A stretch of DNA of 48,108 bases from an uncultured Gammaproteobacteria bacterium. Its GTDB lineage: Bacteria; Pseudomonadota; Gammaproteobacteria; Magnimaribacterales; Magnimaribacteraceae. The stretch lies in the NCBI GenBank assembly GCA_913045055.1, contig CAJWPI010000011.1:1-48108 (forward strand), written 5' to 3'. The translations under genes and the position numbers were made by a program. Of the stretch, positions 16,610 to 24,774 are shown in pieces; position 1 is the stretch's first letter; each line of letters opens with the position of its first letter. The notes under the pieces are model-generated. The model saw only the letters and a list, made by a program, of their open reading frames with translations, was not told the origin of the DNA and did no database searches.

Positions 16610-17394
16610 CTAACCTGAAGATACCACCTCCTTACCCTAAATCCCATAATATTTTGTCAGGAAAAAAAGCTGTTATTACTGCTGCAGCAGGTACAGGCAT
16701 TGGATTTGCTACAGCTAAAAGGTTTATTGAAGAAGGCGCAGAAGTACTCATAAGTGATTTTAATGAAAAAAGATTGGTAGAAGCATCTAAGAACTTAGAA
16801 AAAGAATTTTCGTTTGTTCCTCATACTCTTATTTGTGATGTAAAAGACTCTTTACAGGCTGACCAACTAATAGAAGAATCGAAGGCTAAATTAGGAAAGA
16901 TAGATATTCTAGTTAATAATGCTGGTCTTGGTGGTTACTCGAAAGTCACTGATCTTTCCGATGAAGACTGGTTAAATGTTATAGAAACTTCTTTAACCGG
17001 TACTTTTAAAGTTACTCGGTCTGTTCTTAAGTACATGGAAAAAGAAAACAGTGGAGTTATAGTTAATAATTCATCTGTATTAGGTTGGAGAGCACAAGCA
17101 AACCAGTCACATTATTCTTCTGCAAAGGCAGGAGTTATGGCTTTTACTCGGTCAGTCGCTCTGGAAGCAGCTAAATATGGAGTTCGTGTAAATGCGGTAG
17201 CTCCCAGCATAGCTATTCATGAGCATCTAGCTAAAACAAGCAGTAAAGATCTAATAGACAGCCTGGTAGATAAAGAAGTTTTTGGAAGGGCTGCGGAACC
17301 TTGGGAGATAGCTAATGTTATAATATTCCTCGCAAGTGATTATGCTTCATACCTTACTGGAGAAATAATTTCAGTAAGCAGTCAACACCCATAA
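16606..17394 (+). CDS. ipdF: Short-chain dehydrogenase, IpdF-like
   Basis: At 262 aa, the same length as I recall for IpdF, this is a classical SDR with the cofactor loop AAAGTGIGFATAK, the NNAG motif, a catalytic Ser in NNSSVLGWRAQ and the YSSAK pair (Tyr-x-x-x-Lys). The segments GWRAQANQSHYSSAKAG, RVNAVAPSIA, FGRAAEPWEIA and YLTGEIISVSSQ match IpdF specifically. IpdF acts on the 5-hydroxy/5-oxo group of the C/D-ring intermediate; the exact direction here cannot be read. It overlaps the preceding gene by 4 nt. Confidence 0.85.
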   Translation: MTNLKIPPPYPKSHNILSGKKAVITAAAGTGIGFATAKRFIEEGAEVLISDFNEKRLVEASKNLEKEFSFVPHTLICDVKDSLQADQLIEESKAKLGKIDILVNNAGLGGYSKVTDLSDEDWLNVIETSLTGTFKVTRSVLKYMEKENSGVIVNNSSVLGWRAQANQSHYSSAKAGVMAFTRSVALEAAKYGVRVNAVAPSIAIHEHLAKTSSKDLIDSLVDKEVFGRAAEPWEIANVIIFLASDYASYLTGEIISVSSQHP

Positions 17395-17398
17395 GTTT

Positions 17399-18127
17399 AT
17401 GGAAAAAATAATCTACATCATTACAAAAAGAAACTCCGAATCAGGTGATCAATTTAAAGAGAGTTTAATAAATGGATTCACAAAAGAAATAAATCATTTA
17501 GTTGATTATCTACAAATTAATATTGTGGATAGTGGAGTTAAAGAAGCTAGTTTGACTAGAGTGGGCCAAGAAGCTGAAGGTTTGATGCCATCAAAACCTG
17601 TAGCAGACGGTATTGTTGTAGTTTGGGTGAAGTCAGTATCTTTTAATGAGAAACTGGAAGCTACACTTGTTAGTTATGCAAACACAGTTTACGGCTATCT
17701 TGTTACAGAATCTGAACCGCTTCAAAATGAATCTCAGGCTTATTCGCCAGTAAGAAGGACTCCAGGATTTGATCAGGTAGCCTTCCTAAAAAAACCTTCT
17801 AATCAGGAATATGATGAATGGCTTTATAATTGGCAATCTCTTCATACACAAGTAGCAATAGACACACAATCAACTGTGCGCTACATTCAAAACGTTATTG
17901 TTAGAGCACTAACAAAAGACGCCCCCCACTATTCAGCAATTGTTGAAGAGGGATTTTCTGAAGAGTCTGCCATGTTTGATCCAATGGTTTTTTATGATGC
18001 ACAAGGAAAGAAAGACAGAATGTTAAAAAACAACAAACTTATGATGGAGAGTTGTTCTAGGTTTATAGACTTTCAAGATGATCCAACAGATCTCATTGCT
18101 ATGAGTCAGTACTTAGTAAAAAAATAA
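17399..18127 (+). CDS. EthD-like dimeric alpha/beta-barrel protein, role unknown
   Basis: This 242-aa protein appears to contain two ferredoxin-like modules. The second carries the EthD-type pattern KKPSNQEYDEWLYNWQSLHT followed by TVRYIQNVI, and ends with SEESAMFDPMVFYDAQG. EthD-like proteins occur beside many ring-degrading oxygenases and steroid genes, but their biochemical job is unclear; proposals include stabilising, chaperoning or isomerising unstable intermediates. No signal peptide or metal motif is visible. It sits between ipdF and hsaE, so a role with ring intermediates is plausible. Confidence 0.6.
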   Translation: MEKIIYIITKRNSESGDQFKESLINGFTKEINHLVDYLQINIVDSGVKEASLTRVGQEAEGLMPSKPVADGIVVVWVKSVSFNEKLEATLVSYANTVYGYLVTESEPLQNESQAYSPVRRTPGFDQVAFLKKPSNQEYDEWLYNWQSLHTQVAIDTQSTVRYIQNVIVRALTKDAPHYSAIVEEGFSEESAMFDPMVFYDAQGKKDRMLKNNKLMMESCSRFIDFQDDPTDLIAMSQYLVKK

Positions 18128-18145
18128 CTTCTCGTGGATTAAACC

Positions 18146-18931
18146 ATGGTTAGGATAGACACAGAAAAGCTTGCTTCTGAACTCTTTAATGCTCTAAAGG
18201 GACGTTACTGTTTAGACCCTTTAACTAATAGATATCCAGAAATATCAATTGATGAAGCTTACAGCATCTCTTTAAAGCTTTTAGAGAAGAGGCTTAAAGA
18301 GGGAGAAAAGGTAATAGGAAAAAAGATTGGCGTTACTTCAAGAGTTGTTCAAGAGATGTTAGGGGTAGATCAACCAGATTTTGGTTTTTTAACTTCCGCC
18401 ATGCACATTCCAAATAAATCGGTAGTTAATATAGAGGAATCACTTATACAACCTAGAGCTGAAGGAGAAATAGCATTTGTTTTGTCTAAGGATTTAAAGG
18501 GTCCCGGAGTAACACCTGAGGATGTACTTGAGTCAACGGAAAGTATTTTCCCATGTTTTGAAATTGTAGATTCTAGAATAGAAGATTGGAAGATCTCTAT
18601 ACAAGATACTATTGCAGACAATGCATCTTGCGGCGTATTTATTTTAGGAGAAAGAAAAGTAAATCCTCGAGATATAGAGTTAGATAATTGTAAATTGAAA
18701 GTATACAAAAATGGCGATCTTATTAGCCAGGGTGAAGGTTCAGCCGTTCAAGGACATCCTTGTAATGCCGTGGCTTGGCTAGCAAATACTTTAGGAGAAT
18801 TTGATATACCTTTTAAATCAGGAGAGATTATACTTTCCGGTTCTTTGGTTCCTCTAGAACCAGTTACAACTGGAGATGAAATGTATCTAGAATTAGAAGG
18901 AGTAGGTTCTGCTGAGGTAAAATTTATTTAA
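18146..18931 (+). CDS. hsaE: 2-hydroxypentadienoate hydratase family (HsaE-like)
   Basis: At 261 aa the protein belongs to the MhpD/HsaE branch of the fumarylacetoacetase superfamily: [24 protein letters not shown], the metal-site [11 protein letters not shown] (Glu-x-Glu type), [13 protein letters not shown] and [16 protein letters not shown]. HsaE hydrates 2-hydroxyhexa-2,4-dienoate, the A-ring fragment released after HsaC and HsaD, to 4-hydroxy-2-oxohexanoate. It is followed by HsaG and HsaF homologues, reproducing the usual three-step module to pyruvate and propionyl-CoA. Confidence 0.88.
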   Translation: MVRIDTEKLASELFNALKGRYCLDPLTNRYPEISIDEAYSISLKLLEKRLKEGEKVIGKKIGVTSRVVQEMLGVDQPDFGFLTSAMHIPNKSVVNIEESLIQPRAEGEIAFVLSKDLKGPGVTPEDVLESTESIFPCFEIVDSRIEDWKISIQDTIADNASCGVFILGERKVNPRDIELDNCKLKVYKNGDLISQGEGSAVQGHPCNAVAWLANTLGEFDIPFKSGEIILSGSLVPLEPVTTGDEMYLELEGVGSAEVKFI

Positions 18932-18938
18932 GAAAAGG

Positions 18939-19862
18939 ATGAAAACTAAAGTGGCCATAATAGGGTCAGGTAACATAGGTACCGACCTAATGATAAAAAT
19001 TCTAGACACTTCAAACGATTTAGAAGTTGTTTCTTTAGTAGGAATTGAGCCAGATTCAGAAGGCCTCTCCATTGCAAAAGACAGAGGAGTTGAGACTACT
19101 CACGGAGGAATTAATGACTTTTTGAAGATGGACTCTTACAAGGAAATAAAAATAGTGTTTGATGCAACTTCTGCAGGCGCTCATAAGCATCACGATGATA
19201 TTTTACGCAAGGATAAAAAACAGATTATAGACCTAACTCCAGCTGCAATAGGTCCGTATACAGTACCTGTAGTTAATATGGAAGAGCATTTAAATGAACC
19301 AAACTTAAATTTGGTAACTTGCGGAGGCCAAGCCACAATTCCTATTGTCTCTGCTATCAATGATGTTTCAAAAGTTAAATACTCTGAAATTGTTTCTTCT
19401 GTAGCTTCTAAATCAGCTGGACCTGGTACTCGGGCTAATATTGATGAGTTTACAAAGACTACTGCAAAGGGAATAGAAGTTGTTGGAGGGGCGGAAAAAG
19501 GTAAGGCAATTATAATTTTAAATCCTGCTGAACCTCCAATGTTGATGCGCAATACCGTATTTACACTTTGTAATTTAGCAAACGAAGAAGAAATTAGATC
19601 TTCAATAGAGAAGATGGTTACAGAGGTTCAAAAGTATGTACCAGGCTATCGTCTTAAACAAGAAGTGCAATTTGAAAGATTTGGTTCGAATAACCCTTGT
19701 GTAATTCCGGGATATGGAAAATTTGAAGGAATTAAGAGTTCCGTTTTTTTAGAAGTGACAGGTGCAGGTCACTATTTTCCTGAATATGCAGGAAATCTCG
19801 ACATAATGACATCTGCAGCCTTGGGTACAGCTGAAAGGTTATCTCAACTTAAGTTTAGTTAG
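18939..19862 (+). CDS. hsaG: Acylating aldehyde dehydrogenase (HsaG/MhpF-like)
   Basis: The 307-aa enzyme has the NAD-binding [17 protein letters not shown], the catalytic Cys in [12 protein letters not shown], and [16 protein letters not shown], all standard for MhpF/BphJ/HsaG. It converts the aldehyde made by the aldolase (propanal in the steroid route) with CoA and NAD+ to propionyl-CoA. The aldolase gene starts 2 nt after this stop. In this family dehydrogenase and aldolase form a channelled complex, which fits the tight gene spacing. Confidence 0.93.
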   Translation: MKTKVAIIGSGNIGTDLMIKILDTSNDLEVVSLVGIEPDSEGLSIAKDRGVETTHGGINDFLKMDSYKEIKIVFDATSAGAHKHHDDILRKDKKQIIDLTPAAIGPYTVPVVNMEEHLNEPNLNLVTCGGQATIPIVSAINDVSKVKYSEIVSSVASKSAGPGTRANIDEFTKTTAKGIEVVGGAEKGKAIIILNPAEPPMLMRNTVFTLCNLANEEEIRSSIEKMVTEVQKYVPGYRLKQEVQFERFGSNNPCVIPGYGKFEGIKSSVFLEVTGAGHYFPEYAGNLDIMTSAALGTAERLSQLKFS

Positions 19863-19864
19863 TC

Positions 19865-20893
19865 ATGATTAATCCTTCAAAAGATAAAATCTACATCCAA
19901 GATGTAACTTTAAGAGATGGTATGCATGCTATAAGACATCAATATTCAGTTGATCAATGTTGTCAGATAGCAAAAGCTCTTGATCAGTCAGGTGTTGATG
20001 CCATCGAAATAGCTCATGGTGATGGTTTAGCTGGTTCGAGTTTCAACTATGGATTTGGATTGCATACTGATGAAGAGTGGATTGAAGCCGTAGCAGATAC
20101 CATTCAGAGGGCTAAGCTTACTACTTTAATTTTACCAGGCATAGCCACTATAGATAACCTTAAGTGGGCTAAAGATGTTGGCATTAAATCAGTAAGAATA
20201 GCTACTCACTGTACTGAAGCTGATGTCTCGAAACAACATATAGAGTATTCTAGGAAGCTTGGGATGGATACAGTAGGATTCTTGATGATGTCCCATATGA
20301 ATGACCCTATAAACTTATCTAAGCAAGCTAAACTTATGGAAGATTACGGAGCTCAGGCAATTTATGTAGTCGATTCTGGAGGTGCTTTAAGCATGCAAGA
20401 TGTAGTAGAAAGATTTTTAGCTTTTGGAGATATACTTTCTTCGGAGACTCAATTAGGAATGCATGCTCATCATAACTTATCACTTGGAGTAGCTAATTCT
20501 ATAGTGGCAGTTGAAAATGGTGCTACCAGAATTGATGCATCTCTTGCTGGAATGGGAGCAGGAGCTGGAAATGCACCTCTTGAAGTTTTTATAGCTGCCA
20601 TAGATAGATTAGGCTGGAAACATGGATGCAATTTGTTTTCTTTAATGGATGCTGCCGAGAATATTGTTCGACCTCTTCAAGATAGACCCGTTAGAGTTGA
20701 TAGAGAAACTTTATCTTTAGGTTACGCTGGAGTTTATTCTAGTTTTTTAAGACATGCAGAAACTGCTGCTGAGAACTATGGGCTTGATACAAGAGAAATC
20801 TTAGTGGAACTCGGCAGAAGAAAGATGGTGGGGGGTCAAGAAGATATGATTGTAGATGTTGCGTTAGATATGCTAAAAACCAAAAAAAAATAG
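19865..20893 (+). CDS. hsaF: 4-hydroxy-2-oxoacid aldolase (HsaF/MhpE-like)
   Basis: At 342 aa it is full length. It shows the HMGL-like barrel with [14 protein letters not shown] (metal and substrate site), [36 protein letters not shown] (metal histidines), and [12 protein letters not shown] followed by the C-terminal communication domain. It cleaves 4-hydroxy-2-oxohexanoate to pyruvate and propanal in the steroid route and hands the aldehyde to HsaG. Confidence 0.93.
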   Translation: MINPSKDKIYIQDVTLRDGMHAIRHQYSVDQCCQIAKALDQSGVDAIEIAHGDGLAGSSFNYGFGLHTDEEWIEAVADTIQRAKLTTLILPGIATIDNLKWAKDVGIKSVRIATHCTEADVSKQHIEYSRKLGMDTVGFLMMSHMNDPINLSKQAKLMEDYGAQAIYVVDSGGALSMQDVVERFLAFGDILSSETQLGMHAHHNLSLGVANSIVAVENGATRIDASLAGMGAGAGNAPLEVFIAAIDRLGWKHGCNLFSLMDAAENIVRPLQDRPVRVDRETLSLGYAGVYSSFLRHAETAAENYGLDTREILVELGRRKMVGGQEDMIVDVALDMLKTKKK

Positions 20894-20906
20894 AAATATA
20901 ATTTTC

Positions 20907-21371
20907 ATGCCTCTAGATCTAAAAAAATTAAAACTAGTTGAATCTTTACCTTCTCAAATGGCAAAGGATTTAGGTTCATTTGAAACAGGTTGGTATAAAA
21001 TTGGCAAATCTTCTTATTTCGAATTAAGAAAACTTTATTCTGTAGACTCATTTCCTTCAAAGTTAGTAATTTGGAGAAATAAAGATGAGGCTTTAGTGGC
21101 GTTTGATGCCTTTTGTCCTCACATGGGAGCAGATTTAGCTTGTGGAGAGTTAACTGATAAAGGCGTTAGTTGTCCTTTCCATGGTTGGGTATGGGGAGAT
21201 GATGGAGAGTGTAAATTTATACCATATTCTAATAATCTACCTAAAAAAGCGTTTCTAAGAACTTGGCAAACTTTAGAGGAGAAAGGAGATGTATTTATTT
21301 GGTATGATGGTGATGGAGGAGATCCAAAGATTGATGGACTTCGTTTGGTAATGAAAAGTAGAGAAGATTAA
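20907..21371 (+). CDS. Stand-alone Rieske [2Fe-2S] protein (electron-transfer half of a split KshA-like oxygenase)
   Basis: This 154-aa protein is a complete Rieske domain. Cys70-x-His72 (FCPHMGADL) and Cys89-x2-His92 (CPFHGWVWGDDGEC) are the cluster ligands. It also carries the flanking strands seen at the N-terminus of KshA-type oxygenases (FETGWYKIG near 25-33, RTWQTLEEKGDVFIWYDGDG at the end) but stops before any catalytic domain. The CPHMGADL and CPFHGWVWG segments resemble KshA more than small soluble ferredoxins such as BphF, which are shorter and lack the end strands. It is 2 nt upstream of the catalytic-domain gene. I infer that the two products assemble into one oxygenase. Confidence 0.82.
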   Translation: MPLDLKKLKLVESLPSQMAKDLGSFETGWYKIGKSSYFELRKLYSVDSFPSKLVIWRNKDEALVAFDAFCPHMGADLACGELTDKGVSCPFHGWVWGDDGECKFIPYSNNLPKKAFLRTWQTLEEKGDVFIWYDGDGGDPKIDGLRLVMKSRED

Positions 21372-21373
21372 TA

Positions 21374-22207
21374 ATGATAGATACAAATTTACCTGAACGT
21401 TATGCAAGAGGATGGTATGTTTTAGGTCACAGGAGAAACTTTTTAGATAAAGAACCTAAAACTATCCCTTGTTTTGGAGAAAAACTTATAGTTGAAAGAA
21501 AGGATGATACCTACAAAGCAAATCTAAATTCGAAACTACTCCCAGTGTGTGAAGAAAATAATCTTGTTTTTGGTTGGTATGATCATGAAGGCTTAGAGCC
21601 AGACTATTCAATTCCAGTAGTTGAAGAATGCTATGATGAAAATTGGTCTGACTGGGGGATGGAACAGTATTTAATAAATAATAATTGTAGAGAACTCATA
21701 GATAATATGGCTGATAGGGGGCACTTTGGTCCTGTCCATGGCTGTCCTGCTGTAGATTTTTATAATGAAGCTAAGGGTGTTCATTATATTCAAATTATGA
21801 CAGGAGAATCTGAAGTATTAGGAGGAAGTCTTTGGTCAGAAGCAATTTATACTGGACCAGCCTATATGGTTACTACAATGAAAACAGATGTAGCAAAAAG
21901 TAGATTGTTAGTAAGCCATTTACCTATTAACCATACAAATTTCCTTATCCAATTTGGTTGCATGGTAGAGAAAGACCCTAATGCGAGTGAAGAAGAGAAT
22001 AAAGCACATGTTCAAAGTTATGTAGACGCTAATCTTTTAGCTTTTGGTCAAGACGTAGATATTTGGCATAACAAGATTTTTGTTGATGAACCTCTAATGT
22101 GTTCTGGTGATGGACCTCTTCATAAATTAAGAAAATGGTATAACCAATTTTATTTAGATAGGGATAATATTCCAGAAGGTTTAGATATGCCTCAACGTAA
22201 GTTTTAA
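21374..22207 (+). CDS. KshA-like oxygenase catalytic subunit lacking Rieske cluster ligands
   Basis: The 277-aa protein corresponds to the C-terminal catalytic domain of KshA (3-ketosteroid 9-alpha-hydroxylase oxygenase). NNCRELIDNMADRGHFGPVH gives the mononuclear iron His117 and His122 with bridging Asp114. GQDVDIWHNKIFVDEPL (around 225-241) supplies the acidic third ligand, and the C-terminus LRKWYNQFYLDR is KshA-like. Residues 10-42 (RYARGWYVLGHRRNF, FGEKLIVERK) are the usual start of a Rieske domain. They jump straight to the last strand (NLVFGWYDHEG, 63-73), and no CxH or CxxH pair exists. The cluster-binding part has thus been removed. Substrate is inferred as a steroid from the operon. 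Confidence 0.8.
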   Translation: MIDTNLPERYARGWYVLGHRRNFLDKEPKTIPCFGEKLIVERKDDTYKANLNSKLLPVCEENNLVFGWYDHEGLEPDYSIPVVEECYDENWSDWGMEQYLINNNCRELIDNMADRGHFGPVHGCPAVDFYNEAKGVHYIQIMTGESEVLGGSLWSEAIYTGPAYMVTTMKTDVAKSRLLVSHLPINHTNFLIQFGCMVEKDPNASEEENKAHVQSYVDANLLAFGQDVDIWHNKIFVDEPLMCSGDGPLHKLRKWYNQFYLDRDNIPEGLDMPQRKF

Positions 22208-22242
22208 AAAATTTCTATCTTGGATTTTACTTTCCAAAATAA

Positions 22243-23793
22243 ATGCATCCTTCGCAAGCAAAGTCTATACCCGAACTCACGCAACTTGCAGCTAAGAAAT
22301 TTAGTAACAAAGTTGCCATAGAAGACCGGCAAGTTCAGTTAACTTTTCAAGAATTAGAAGAACAATCTAATAAGGCTTCTAATGGTTTTATTTCTCTTGG
22401 ACTGAAAGAGGGAGATAGGGTTGGTATATGGGCCCCTAATTGTTACGAATGGATAGTAAGTGCTTTAGGTGTATTAAAATGTGGGGCTATCTTAGTTCCT
22501 TTAAACACTAGATTTAAAGGTCAAGAGGCAGATTACATAATAAACAAAAGTTCCATTAAATTTCTTTTTACTATGGAAAACTTTTTAGGCATCAACTACT
22601 CTCAGATGATAAATAAAGAAAAGTTGCAGTCTCTAGAAAAAATTATCTTTTTTGATAAAAGCTCAGGTGAAGACTCATGGAAAGGTTTTATGAATTTATC
22701 TGATGATATAAGCAGTAAACCTTTCAATCGATCATTTGGGAATCTCATAGCAGATATAATTTTTACTTCTGGAACAACAGGCAAGCCTAAGGGTGTTGTT
22801 GTTTCTCAGAACCAAAATTTAAGAGTCTTTGAGACTTGGAGTCATCATGTAGGATTAAAAGAAGGAGATAGATATCTAATAGTTAATCCCTTCTTTCATA
22901 CTTTTGGTTATAAAGCAGGTTGGCTGTCTTGCTTGATGAGGGGAGCAACTATTATTCCCCATCAAATTTTTGAAGCTGATTCAGTTTTAAAAATGATTCA
23001 AGAAAAAAAGATTAATGTTTTGCCTGGACCTCCCGCCCTCTATCAATCCATTATGTCTTCTTCTAATTTTAATAGTTTTGATATCTCCACATTAAATTTA
23101 GCTATCACTGGTGCTGCTTCTATACCTGTTCAGTTAATTTTAGATATGAAAAAAATTATGGGATTTAAAACAGTTCTTACTGCATATGGCTTAACTGAGA
23201 GTACAGGAGTGGTAACAATGTGCTCTCCAGAAGATGACCCAGAGATAATAGCGACTACATCAGGTAGAGCAATATCAGGAGTAGAGGTTAAATGTTTAGA
23301 TGATAATGGCAAGGAAGTGGATACTGGTAAACCAGGAGAAATTTTTGTTAAAGGCTATAACGTAATGCAAGGCTATTTAGATGAAAAGGAGCAAACTAGA
23401 GAAACTATTGATTCAGAAGGATGGCTGAAGACTGGTGACATAGGGATTTTAGATGACTCTGGTTATTTAAAGATCACAGATAGAAGTAAAGATATGTATA
23501 TAGTAGGTGGTTTTAACACTTATCCAGCTGAAATAGAAAACATTCTTGCTAAACATAAAGAAATCATATCTAGCGCTGTCATCGGGATAACAGATAAAAG
23601 ACTTGGAGAGGTAGGTAAAGCTTTTGTAGTTGTTAAAAAAAGTACTAAATTAACCGAAGAAGAATTAATTAATTGGTGCAGAGAAAATATGGCTAATTAT
23701 AAAGTTCCAAGAGAAGTAGTTTTCCTAGAAGAATTACCTTTAAATGCTGCCGGTAAGGTTATGAAATTTAAGTTGAGAGAGTTAGTTAAATGA
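22243..23793 (+). CDS. fadD3: Acyl-CoA synthetase, FadD3-like (HIP-CoA ligase)
   Basis: The 516-aa ANL-family ligase has the P-loop IIFTSGTTGKPKGVVVS, the adenine motif AYGLTESTGVVTM, GWLKTGDIG, the hinge DRSKDMYIVGGFNTYPAEIE and the C-terminal catalytic Lys in NAAGKVMKFKLRE. FadD3 activates HIP, the bicyclic C/D-ring propionate, with ATP and CoA. This feeds IpdE1/E2, EchA20 and IpdAB, all encoded in this operon. No other ligase is present here, so FadD3 is the best reading, although medium-chain ligases look similar. The stop overlaps the next start by 4 nt. Confidence 0.8.
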   Translation: MHPSQAKSIPELTQLAAKKFSNKVAIEDRQVQLTFQELEEQSNKASNGFISLGLKEGDRVGIWAPNCYEWIVSALGVLKCGAILVPLNTRFKGQEADYIINKSSIKFLFTMENFLGINYSQMINKEKLQSLEKIIFFDKSSGEDSWKGFMNLSDDISSKPFNRSFGNLIADIIFTSGTTGKPKGVVVSQNQNLRVFETWSHHVGLKEGDRYLIVNPFFHTFGYKAGWLSCLMRGATIIPHQIFEADSVLKMIQEKKINVLPGPPALYQSIMSSSNFNSFDISTLNLAITGAASIPVQLILDMKKIMGFKTVLTAYGLTESTGVVTMCSPEDDPEIIATTSGRAISGVEVKCLDDNGKEVDTGKPGEIFVKGYNVMQGYLDEKEQTRETIDSEGWLKTGDIGILDDSGYLKITDRSKDMYIVGGFNTYPAEIENILAKHKEIISSAVIGITDKRLGEVGKAFVVVKKSTKLTEEELINWCRENMANYKVPREVVFLEELPLNAAGKVMKFKLRELVK

Positions 23794-24746
23794 AAATTTG
23801 CGTAAGTGAATTTATTTTTCAATCCTTTCAGGATTTATTGACTAAATCTCTAAAAGGACATGATATTTTATTAATAGATAAATCTGGTGCTCTCCCTTCA
23901 GGTAGTGAGAAGCCTCAGGTAGTTTTTGCATCATATGAGGTTATGTTTAAGTGTTTACATGATGAAGTGTATAGAAATAAATTCTTGTCTCTTATTAGCG
24001 GTATAGAATTTGTGCAGGGTAGTTGGGCTGGGATAGAAAGTGAAGTTGCTCAACAAATTATTAGTAGTGCAAAGAAATTTTCACATGGCGGTGGCTTACA
24101 TGCAATTCCATTGGCAAACTATGTGTTTTCACAAATGCTACGTCATGTAAAAGGAATTGATGAACATATTGAACTTCAAAAGAACAAAGAATGGAAACAG
24201 TTACTTTTAACAGGAGAATTGACTGATTTAACAATTGGTATCGCCGGATATGGAGGAATTGGAAAAGAAGTAGCAAGACTGGCTAAAGCATTTCGTATGC
24301 AAGTTATTGCTACAAAAAGAACCAAGGTTAAATCTAAATTTCTTGATAAACTTTTTAAGCCATCTGATTTAAATAAAATGTTGAAAAAAAGTGATTTTGT
24401 AGTTAATTGTCTCCCTGCAACTGAAGAAACAAACAAAATATTTTCTTTGCATCAATTCTTAACAATGAAAAAGACAGCTATGTTCATTAATGTAGGACGA
24501 GGTGAAACAGTTAACGAAGAGGATCTAATTCATGCTTTGACAAAGGGTGAGATTAGTTGTGCTGCCTTAGATACAACTGACCCAGAACCGCTTTCAGCCA
24601 ACTCTCCTTTATGGGAGCTAAAGAATTGCTTTATTACCCCTCATGATTCGGCATGGGGTCCTAAAGCACCTCAGAGGGCTGTAGATTTATTTTTAAAAAA
24701 TATAAAAAGAATACAGGCAGGTAGAGAGGTCATTAACCTTGTATAA
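23790..24746 (+). CDS. D-isomer-specific 2-hydroxyacid dehydrogenase family protein
   Basis: A 318-aa NAD(P)-dependent dehydrogenase with GIAGYGGIGKEVARLAKAF for cofactor binding. The catalytic Arg lies in NVGRGETVNEEDL, the acidic residue in DTTDPEPLSANSPLW and the His in ITPHDSAWGPKAP. It should interconvert a 2-oxoacid and a D-2-hydroxyacid. Its place as the last gene of a steroid operon, coupled by a 4-nt overlap to the ligase, is not one I recall from known clusters. The A/B-ring branch passes through 2-oxoacids (4-hydroxy-2-oxohexanoate, pyruvate), so a side reaction there is one possibility. A terminator follows. Confidence 0.8.
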   Translation: MKICVSEFIFQSFQDLLTKSLKGHDILLIDKSGALPSGSEKPQVVFASYEVMFKCLHDEVYRNKFLSLISGIEFVQGSWAGIESEVAQQIISSAKKFSHGGGLHAIPLANYVFSQMLRHVKGIDEHIELQKNKEWKQLLLTGELTDLTIGIAGYGGIGKEVARLAKAFRMQVIATKRTKVKSKFLDKLFKPSDLNKMLKKSDFVVNCLPATEETNKIFSLHQFLTMKKTAMFINVGRGETVNEEDLIHALTKGEISCAALDTTDPEPLSANSPLWELKNCFITPHDSAWGPKAPQRAVDLFLKNIKRIQAGREVINLV

Positions 24747-24750
24747 AAAA

Positions 24751-24774
24751 GGTCGCTGTTGCGACCCTTTTTTT
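24751..24774. terminator. Rho-independent terminator between convergent genes
   Basis: A GGTCGC/GCGACC stem with a TGTT loop is followed by C and seven T on the plus strand. A run of six A precedes it, so it can also serve the minus-strand aldehyde dehydrogenase gene that converges on it. It marks the end of the 20-gene operon. Confidence 0.85.

Noticed and set aside
20907-22207. A frameshifted or mis-assembled single KshA gene
   Set aside because: Both proteins have their own complete GWY-type N-terminal strands and their own starts. The second lacks the cluster segment internally, so no single base change would restore one normal KshA from the two.
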